In this document: piece by piece, positions 55,733 through 64,000 of the stretch
Position numbering within the stretch: position 1 is the first letter of the stretch
Layout: each line of letters opens with the position of its first letter
Origin: Phymorhynchus buccinoides
Lineage: Eukaryota; Mollusca; Gastropoda; Neogastropoda; Raphitomidae
Assembly (NCBI GenBank): GCA_017654935.2
Contig: CM065699.1
Coordinates: 40,274,338 to 40,338,337 of the forward strand
Direction: 5' to 3'
Length of the DNA: 64,000 nucleotides
The notes under the pieces: model-generated
The model's database searches: none
What the model saw: only the letters and a program-made list of their open reading frames with translations
Told to the model about the DNA's origin: nothing
Position numbers and translations under genes: made by a program

Positions 55733-58700
55733 TCAGTGGTTGACCACAGCGGGGGAGTGAAGGCTGTGGTTCTTCATGCTGGGGTCGTACTCATGATGAG
55801 GGTGGTAGTGGTAGTACTGGTGGGGGTGGTAGTCGTACTGCTGCTGCTGCGGACTGGGCAGCGGCGAGGCAAAACTGGGGTGAGGGTGAGGGGGGAAAGG
55901 GGCAGCGAACCCCTGAGACACGGGGCCATACCTCGAGGCCCCGTAATTGTCCGGAGCCATGCCCAGAGTAGGAGACGGGCCCACGCTGGGTGCGGGCAGA
56001 AAGCTGACCGGCTTCAGCTCAACCAGGTCAGGCTCCGGAGATTCGTACCTGTTGCCAGGGACAGGAGGCGAGAAGTCGGCTTTCCGCAGCAGGGTGGAAG
56101 CGTGCGAGTTTTGCATCGCACCTGTCTGTTTCCCCCATGGTTTTTGATCGGCGGGGTTGGATCCATACACGTTGCCCGAAACTGGAGAGGGGAAGTTGGA
56201 TTGTTGTTGGGGGCCGGAATCATGCGAGTTTTGCGTTGCATCTTGTTGCTGTTCGCTCCACGTTTTTCGCTTTGTGGGGTGGGACCCTTTGCGCGGACCT
56301 CTCTTTGGGACATCGCTGGTCTGGTACTTGACGTGCAGGGCCATGTGTTTGAGCAGCGAGTCCCTGCGCGACATGGACTTCCCACACTCTTCGCACAGCC
56401 ACTCCTGCTTCTGCTTCTTGGGCAGCTCCGGCTGCTCCGTGTGCTTCTTCTTCAGGTGGTTCTGCAGGCGGAGCGAGGAGGTGAACGCCTTCCCACACTT
56501 TTCGCACACAAACGTCTTGGCCTGGTGCTTGCGCATGTGCTGTTTCAGGTAGCGCAGGTCCACGAAGCCTTTCCCGCACAGTGAGCAGACGTTGGGAACG
56601 GCCGTGCGGTGACTCTGCATGTGCATGTTGAGGAAGATCTGCTCCCGGAACCCCTTGCCGCAGACGTTACACTTGAACTTGCCTCCGCCACCTTTGCTAC
56701 CACCGTCCGATTGGTGTCCTTGGTGCGTCGACAGGTGCTGCCGCAAGGAGGTGTGCCAGCGAAAAGACTTCTCGCATTGCCGACAAGAGTGAGGCTGGGA
56801 GTGAGCGCGTCTCACCTGGTGTGACCGAAGGACCGACCTCAGCAGGAAGGGCAGCTTGCACTGCGGGCAGCTGAACGGTTTCTTCCCTTTGTGTCGCAGC
56901 ATGTGCACCCTCCGGGTTTGCTGGCAGGAGAAGTCCTTACAGCACAGCTGGCACCTAGAGAGCTGCTTGGAGAGAGCTTCACTCAGCAACACGCCCGCAT
57001 GCTCAGCCGAAACATGAGCACGCAGCTCCTCCAGGGAGAAAGACTTGGAGCACAGTTGGCAGCTAATGCGTCCGATGCTTTGACCCGGCGGTGCTCTCTT
57101 TGACTGAAAGCGCCGATGCGTTCGCCTTCCGCCGAAAGAGGCTGCGCAGAAGGTGCTGCCCACCAAGACGTAACCGAACTGCTTGACCCGACGATGGGCG
57201 GTGCGCACATGTCGACAGCGGTGGTAGCCACTGGAGAACTCCCAGGCGCAGTCTTTGCATTTGTAGTTCTTCACCCCGCCATGCACTCTCCTCACATGCA
57301 CCGACAAGCACTGCTTTAGAAAGAAGGAAGCATCGCACGAGGAGCAACTGAACTTGGTGTCCGCTCCGTGCTCTGCCACATGCCGCTTCAACGAATCTTT
57401 ATCCACGATGCAGTCTTCACACTGCAAGCACCGGAACGGTTTCCCGCCCGCGTGGCGACGAATGTGGACGATGAAGGGATCTCGCTTGAAAAACGCCTTG
57501 CCGCACTCGTTGCACGAGTAGCGATTCGTTTGAACCGTTGTCTTGCCACAGAAGAACTGCTGGTGTCCATCCAAGCTGGCCTTGCTGTCAAACACCTTGC
57601 GACACTTTTTGCACTTGTGCGTCGAGCGCTCTCCTTTGAGCCGGTCCGAGCCGCACTTCTCCCGGTGCTTGCTGAACCCTTTCTCTGTGACGAACTCCTT
57701 GAGACAAACGTCGCACTGAAACTCCACGCGGTCGGCCAGATCCCGGCCGCAGATTTTCTCGTGGCGCCTCCGGGCGGTGGAGTAGGTGAAGGCCTTGTGG
57801 CAGCGGCCGCACTGGAACTGCTTGGTGTCGGAGTGCTTGGAGCGGATGTGGTCCTTGAGGTGGCTGGACACCTTGTAGGAGGAGGGGCACTGCCCGCAGC
57901 GGTACGGACGGTCCCCCGTGTGCACGCGCAGGTGGCAGGTCAGCGTGTCCGCCCGCGCGAACGCCTTGAGGCAAAAGGGGCACGTCTTGCTGATCCTCTT
58001 CCCAGACTCCCCCTGCCCTCCGGTTTTCCTCCTCCTCTTTTTCTGAGCCCCCGAGGTGATGACGGAGTGGCCCACCAGAACCCTCTCTCCAGGCTGCACC
58101 GTGATGCGCTCGGCGCTGACCCTCAGCCTGGTCTTGGAGAAAGGCGTGTCCACGTGCACGCTGCCCGAGCTCCTCTCCAACGCAGAAAGGAAGGAGGGCT
58201 TCAATAAAATGTCGTCCAGCTCCGGCATTTCCATTTTGCAATCGACGCTTTCCTGGTTCGGAGTCGGGGGCTCGTATTCCGACGTGGAATTATCGTAATA
58301 GTCTGAGAGCACGTGTTCACGAGAATTAGAGACAGCAGATCCTGAAAATGCCTTGGCTGAGGATTCCTCCGAGATGGTGTAAGAGAAAAAGGGCTCACTC
58401 TGCAGCGGCCTGCTGTAGGCCATGTCGGTTACTCCATTGTCTGTGCACACCGACGCTGCCTGAGCTCTCCTCCCCTCCCCCTGGTCCAAGTCCCTTTCAC
58501 CCTCCATGGGACTGTAGCACAGGCTGGCCTGAGAGGAACACTGATGGGAAGAATCGCTACTTCTGGAGACGGTGAAGCTGCTGTGGACTGTCGAAGTTGT
58601 GGCCGCAAACCTACCGCCGGTGGCCGGAAACGCGGGAGGCGATTGTCGGCAGGGGGGGAAAGGGCTGGCTGTGTGATGTGACGGATTCCCGCCACGCATC

Positions 58701-60301
58701 ATCGTCGTCGTCCGCTCCACACGCCTGTCGCTGCCGGTACTGACGCACGCATCATCATCATGAACAGACAGAGACGAAATGCTATGGCTTGATGCTGCCG
58801 CGCCTGAAGTGTGAGTCCCACCCCACGAGGATCCTGTCTGACAGGGGCTGGAAATGGGGGGTGGGGGGCAGGGCTGAGGGGGCAGGGACACTCTCTTCTC
58901 CTGGCTGCCCACAGCCACAAACTGACTGCCCATCAGCTGCTCCAGCCCTTCGTCTTCCTCCTCCTCCTCCTCTTCCTTGTCCAACGGCAGGGTGGGGCTG
59001 TCGGGATAACAGGACAACGGGCGCTGGGACCGAGCGTTCGAACCGTGGCTCTGCTCGTCGAAAGGGGCCAAGCTGTGGTCTGGCTTCGAGGCGCCGGCCC
59101 TGCTGTCGTTCCACAGCGAGGTGGTCAGAGTGAAATTGCTGGACAAGGTAGCGTCGAAGGCTTGAGCCACGGACGCTTCTCTTCTGATCTGGATGTCTTC
59201 CTCCGCAGAACCTGACCTCTGACCCGCCACATCGTGACCTTGAGAGTGAGCCGGTGGCGGGGCGGCGCTGCTCAGCTGGCCATAGTTTGACAAGTGGGTC
59301 AGGGAGGAAGCGTAGGAGGCGTAGCTCTCCGGCGGGAAGCCCGAACCGAGATGAGCGAAAGAAGGGTAGAGGGCAGGACTGCGGCCGATGAAACTGGGCC
59401 CTGTGCTGAACGCCGCGTGCCTGGGCTGGAGGGCGCCACCGCTGGAGGGAAACCCCCTCTCCCCACCCCCACCACCAGAGTCCCTGCACTGCCCAGTACC
59501 TTTCCCCGCGGCGGTCAAGCGGTCAGCAGGCTGCGCGTAGCTGTCCAGCAGTCGGCTGTAGGGCGGGGCGGCGGCGGTGGACAGCAGGGGACTGGGACAG
59601 TGGTTGGACCCAAACCCAAACTTCTTCTCCAGACCGCCGTCCACTCCCAGCTCCTCCCCGGCAGAGCCCAGTTGACCGCGGTAGCTGGACACCAGGCTGT
59701 TGCCGCCGACACCGCTGCTGCTGCCAGCACTGCAAGGAAGCGAGGCCATGCGGTTGAACAAGCTCTTCTCCAGAACTGACCGCCCGTATAAAGCGCTCCG
59801 TTCGCTGCTGTCCACCACGCCGCTCAACCCCAGGTAGCCGGACGACGAATCCTTAGCGCCGGGGTAAACCGCGGCGGACATGGAGAAGGGGGAAGGAGGA
59901 GGGGGCGGGGGGGCCTGCTGACCGCCGTAGATGAAATGGGGGGCGCCTCTGTACGCGGCGGCGCTCAGCGCGCTTCTCTTGTAAGCGGCTCCGTCCGTCG
60001 GGGCGCCGTCCTCCAGGCCGGCGGAGGAGAAAGTGGAGCTAGCATGAGGGCTGAGCATGTGCGGGCCGGGCAGAGGGGGGGTGTTGAAGGGAGACTTGCC
60101 CAGGCTGGGCACGGAAGGAAGCATGCGGTGGTGGGCTTCGAGTGCGTCCAGGTCCAGGTGTGGAGGGGCAGCGGGGGGGTGGGAGGAGGGCCATGAGAAG
60201 GGGTAGTAGTCTGCGGCTGCAGGGTACCGGCCCGTCATCAGCCCGCCCACGGGGCTGTCTCCTCCATCATTCCCTCCTCTGAGGCCCTTTTCTCTCATCA
60301 T
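55733..60301 (-). CDS. Large C2H2/C2HC zinc-finger protein (about 1522 aa)
   Basis: One open frame of 4.57 kb. Residues 1-770 are low-complexity (Pro/Ser/Gly) with an acidic run (EEEEEEDEGLEQL). Residues about 772-1324 carry 17 zinc fingers from CPFCLKAFARADTLTCHLRV to CEECGKSMSRRDSLLKHMAL. Fingers 3-5 end in Cys (C2HC), and the linker after finger 9 looks like a decayed finger. The tail has a twofold repeat (TQNSHDSGPQQQ / MQNSHASTLLRK) and a Gln/Tyr/His-rich end. The role is probably nucleic-acid binding and transcriptional control in the nucleus; I do not recognise a named orthologue. The frame is open to an ATG at 60331, but ttgcag at 60311-60316 looks like an acceptor, so I chose ATG 60301 (a second is at 60298). 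Upstream exons may add residues. Confidence 0.85.
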   Translation of the reverse strand: MMREKGLRGGNDGGDSPVGGLMTGRYPAAADYYPFSWPSSHPPAAPPHLDLDALEAHHRMLPSVPSLGKSPFNTPPLPGPHMLSPHASSTFSSAGLEDGAPTDGAAYKRSALSAAAYRGAPHFIYGGQQAPPPPPPSPFSMSAAVYPGAKDSSSGYLGLSGVVDSSERSALYGRSVLEKSLFNRMASLPCSAGSSSGVGGNSLVSSYRGQLGSAGEELGVDGGLEKKFGFGSNHCPSPLLSTAAAPPYSRLLDSYAQPADRLTAAGKGTGQCRDSGGGGGERGFPSSGGALQPRHAAFSTGPSFIGRSPALYPSFAHLGSGFPPESYASYASSLTHLSNYGQLSSAAPPPAHSQGHDVAGQRSGSAEEDIQIRREASVAQAFDATLSSNFTLTTSLWNDSRAGASKPDHSLAPFDEQSHGSNARSQRPLSCYPDSPTLPLDKEEEEEEEDEGLEQLMGSQFVAVGSQEKRVSLPPQPCPPPPISSPCQTGSSWGGTHTSGAAASSHSISSLSVHDDDACVSTGSDRRVERTTTMMRGGNPSHHTASPFPPCRQSPPAFPATGGRFAATTSTVHSSFTVSRSSDSSHQCSSQASLCYSPMEGERDLDQGEGRRAQAASVCTDNGVTDMAYSRPLQSEPFFSYTISEESSAKAFSGSAVSNSREHVLSDYYDNSTSEYEPPTPNQESVDCKMEMPELDDILLKPSFLSALERSSGSVHVDTPFSKTRLRVSAERITVQPGERVLVGHSVITSGAQKKRRRKTGGQGESGKRISKTCPFCLKAFARADTLTCHLRVHTGDRPYRCGQCPSSYKVSSHLKDHIRSKHSDTKQFQCGRCHKAFTYSTARRRHEKICGRDLADRVEFQCDVCLKEFVTEKGFSKHREKCGSDRLKGERSTHKCKKCRKVFDSKASLDGHQQFFCGKTTVQTNRYSCNECGKAFFKRDPFIVHIRRHAGGKPFRCLQCEDCIVDKDSLKRHVAEHGADTKFSCSSCDASFFLKQCLSVHVRRVHGGVKNYKCKDCAWEFSSGYHRCRHVRTAHRRVKQFGYVLVGSTFCAASFGGRRTHRRFQSKRAPPGQSIGRISCQLCSKSFSLEELRAHVSAEHAGVLLSEALSKQLSRCQLCCKDFSCQQTRRVHMLRHKGKKPFSCPQCKLPFLLRSVLRSHQVRRAHSQPHSCRQCEKSFRWHTSLRQHLSTHQGHQSDGGSKGGGGKFKCNVCGKGFREQIFLNMHMQSHRTAVPNVCSLCGKGFVDLRYLKQHMRKHQAKTFVCEKCGKAFTSSLRLQNHLKKKHTEQPELPKKQKQEWLCEECGKSMSRRDSLLKHMALHVKYQTSDVPKRGPRKGSHPTKRKTWSEQQQDATQNSHDSGPQQQSNFPSPVSGNVYGSNPADQKPWGKQTGAMQNSHASTLLRKADFSPPVPGNRYESPEPDLVELKPVSFLPAPSVGPSPTLGMAPDNYGASRYGPVSQGFAAPFPPHPHPSFASPLPSPQQQQYDYHPHQYYHYHPHHEYDPSMKNHSLHSPAVVNH

Positions 60302-60506
60302 TATGGCCCTCTGCAACACACATGTATGCATATATTTTTTAAGGCTGGCCCTTTAGGCCCATACATTTACCCACTAACAAACCCACATACGTTGCCTGCC
60401 CTACCCCATTTGACCATTATTAGACCAACTACACAGGCTTACAGGCGCGTAAGGAAGTGAGCGCACGGACGCACGCACGCACACAGACAAATATATACTA
60501 TAGGCC

Positions 60507-60575
60507 ATCCCCTCCTGAGGCTCTTTTCTTTCATCATTATGGCCCTCTGCAACACACATTGTATTTTTTATGCAC
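60507..60575 (-). repeat. Duplicate of the zinc-finger exon 5' end
   Basis: On the minus strand tgtgtgttgcagagggccat, aatgatgaaagaaaagagcc copies 60272-60320, including the acceptor-like AG and both ATGs. After about 20 codons' worth of similarity it diverges. Confidence 0.8.
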
Positions 60576-60659
60576 ACATGTTAGAAAAAATCCACACATG
60601 CTATTTGCTTATATTCTTCAATGTTCTACCTGAAAACCAAGTTTTGTCTCAGTGACCAG

Positions 60660-61440
60660 CTGCCGTGGTGTAGTGGTTAGCGTCGCAGACTACTGCCAGT
60701 ACTGGCTGGGAGATCTTGGGTTCGAATCCTATCACAGGCGAGGTTTTTTCCGGTCCTGGACCAACTCCTACCCAGAGTGAGTGGCTATGGGCTCAATGGG
60801 AAGACTGAAACCACACAGTCGAGCTTCATCCGCTTAACGGATGCGATTCTGAGAGTTGCTCCAATTTCAAGACCAACACTGCAGCTGTCTGTAGGGGTGT
60901 GCCTAAAATACGAAAACGAGCGAAAACGGGCGAAAACAGAAGCGAAAGTGCATTTGTGATCGTAAACAAGAACAAAAAATGTTAAATTTGTCTAAACCCT
61001 ACCAAATTTGGCATAGATTTGATCTTTAATCAACTGTTGATCCATATTTAGATGTAATGTCCGATCTGCATTTTTTTTATAAACCCGCTTCCGCTAGCCA
61101 TTACTTCCGCCGACTGAACTTTTGTCCACTTCTCACAATTGTACCATACTATTAAATCTTATGAAACTTGGCAGAAAGGTTCCAAGATGGTGTTAAAATT
61201 GACGTAATGACCCAAGATCAGCGTAATCCCTTTGAATCAGATTCAGTATCTTATGTTTTCGCCCGTTTTCGCTCGTTTTCGTATTTTAGGTAGACCGGTC
61301 TGTAGTTCTCGGGCCTGGTTAATGCCTGGATATCATTATGAAAGGAAGCGTAGAATACAGCCCTGTCATGCAGTCTCAGACCCATATGGAACTCCATAGC
61401 ATCATCATCATCGTTGACGTTGTCATCTGCCTCATTTCCA
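60660..61440 (+). mobile_element. tRNA-derived SINE, split by a MITE
   Basis: Head: tgccgtggtgtagtggttag (box A) and gggttcgaatcc (box B, 60718-60729). The body runs to 60894, resumes at 61298 (ttctcgggcctggttaatgc) and continues to about 61440 (catcatcatcatcg). The distal part recurs inverted at 21906-22040. Confidence 0.75.
60895..61297. mobile_element. hAT-like MITE with 8-bp target duplication
   Basis: 403 bp. Ends gggtgtgcctaaaatacgaa and its near-complement extend about 40 bp (aaaacgagcgaaaacgggcg). The direct repeat gtctgtag flanks it at 60887-60894 and 61298-61305. An 8-bp duplication is the hAT hallmark. Confidence 0.85.
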
Positions 61441-62590
61441 TCAATAATTAAAAAGAAAAAGTAGTAGGTCTTTCTCCTTTCTATCTTTTTCTAATAAGGT
61501 GTGCGCCTTCCTAGTTCCGTCGCGTCTATCATCAGAAGTGGCGTCTGCGACGTATCCTACCAGACCCAGATCCAGATGCTGAGCACACACGCTTCATGCT
61601 ATTCAAATCATACAAAGCAGACGTAGTCTGCTCAAGCGGAGTCAATGTAAACGTTCAAATAGGTCTAAAGAAAAATACACCCGCTTTTATCACTGTTTGT
61701 CTCAATATGACAATTAACTCCATCAAAAGCACCGTATGCATGCCCTGATGATAATGCAGTGATTCAGTGATTGACAAATGTTGCAATGTTTATGTTCAAC
61801 AACACTCAACAGACTCAGACTAGAGTCAGAGACTGACAGACTCACTCATCCAAACATCATTCACTGTGATCACACAAATCGTGCATCTGCCCAAATACAA
61901 ACAAACTACTTTTGCTTACCGATTTTTGACCAACACCAAGGGCATGGGATAGGTGATTAGAACCCTTTTTTCTTGCTTTTATCACCAGTAAGTAGGGCCT
62001 AGGTCTAAGAAATCGTCATCCCTACATCACCGTACTTTCTACAGCAGGCATTTTGGCAACTCTCGCCCAAATTCGCAACCCGAGGCTTGGAGCGGAGAAG
62101 GAGCGGACCACTCTAACAAATTTGAAGGCTTAGTTTAGTATAATTTAGACAAGAATGATTGTGTTTGCAGCTCTTCCAAAAAAACTAGAAGAAAATCAGC
62201 CTCGAGTTGTTAGCGTACACGTGCGCTCGATATTGTTTTCTTTGTGTGTCAGTGGTTCAGCAGACAGACACACCCTAGTGGGCCTAATTAGCAGTAGTTT
62301 ATCAATAAAGACGCCAAGCTGATTAGCATGATTCAGGAAGTGAGCAAGGGGTGAGAAAAGAGGTGCGGCGCCTTGTGCAAAAGGAAGTTCTGAAAGCGAA
62401 AGTACCAGCTTTATGATGAAAAAAAAAGTGTTTACAAGCAGCACGTACATGTGAGACAAAGCCATCAACCAACCAACCATCATTGAAAATATATAGCTTT
62501 TTGGTACCAGCTTTTTGATTCCGTTGTTTCTCCCTTTATCCAGCCTCTTAGGTTTAGGCTACGTACGTCGTTCTATTTATCAGTTTGTTC
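61441..62590. other. Unassigned stretch upstream of the zinc-finger gene
   Basis: It may hold the promoter or 5' exons of the minus-strand zinc-finger gene. I see no clear exon or repeat. Confidence 0.3.
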
Positions 62591-62591
62591 A

Positions 62592-64000
<1,409 letters not shown>

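Noticed and set aside
55709..58207. Plus-strand frames of 279-291 codons over the zinc-finger gene
   Set aside because: Antisense shadows of zinc-finger codons; no domains.
60660..60735. Functional tRNA gene
   Set aside because: tRNA-like head continues into a repeated SINE body; acceptor ends do not pair well.

Overview
This is invertebrate nuclear DNA, most likely from a mollusc and plausibly a marine gastropod. The reasons are intron-rich animal genes (APRT, CCDC102A), CR1-like LINEs, several tRNA-related SINE families, many short inverted-repeat (MITE-like) elements, TTAGGG-like tracts and abundant microsatellites. The clade assignment is inference; no prokaryotic gene organisation is present. 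Three protein-coding loci are supported. Layout: (1) 1-9353, minus strand: the 5' part of APRT, with coding exon 1 at 9277-9353 and exon 2 at 2903-3140. The exons that carry the PRPP loop lie beyond the left edge. Its 6.1-kb intron 1 holds a TTC-rich minisatellite (3420-4855), a nearly G-free satellite (6772-8500) and two foldback elements. (2) 9354-11347: the gap between the divergent genes APRT and CCDC102A. (3) 11382-24857, plus strand: eight coding exons of a CCDC102A orthologue (601 aa when spliced), with introns full of MITEs and SINEs. (4) 24880-26765: a tandem array of 13 extra copies of the 3' end of the last CCDC102A coding exon. Twelve of them carry a pyrimidine-rich tract and an AG in the phase needed to splice from exon 7. 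I rate this the most interesting signal in the window. (5) 26.8-50.5 kb: gene-free DNA made of two more minisatellites, nested MITEs, SINEs, hairpin elements, a telomere-like hairpin and a LINE relic. (6) 50.59-53.5 kb: a 5'-truncated CR1-like LINE, minus strand, with one frameshift. (7) 55733-60301, minus strand: one long open exon for a protein of about 1520 aa with 17 C2H2/C2HC zinc fingers. A 220-bp MITE begins right after its stop codon. (8) 60.3-62.7 kb: a SINE split by a hAT-like MITE, then a long CT/CA microsatellite. (9) 62.73-64.0 kb: the 3' part of a second CR1-like LINE running off the right edge. A recurring theme is partial duplication of exon ends together with their splice signals: CCDC102A exons 1, 6 and 8, and the 5' end of the zinc-finger exon. 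The genes have no evident functional link: APRT is purine salvage, CCDC102A a coiled-coil protein, and the third a probable DNA-binding zinc-finger protein. All calls come from reading the sequence; no search or alignment program was run.
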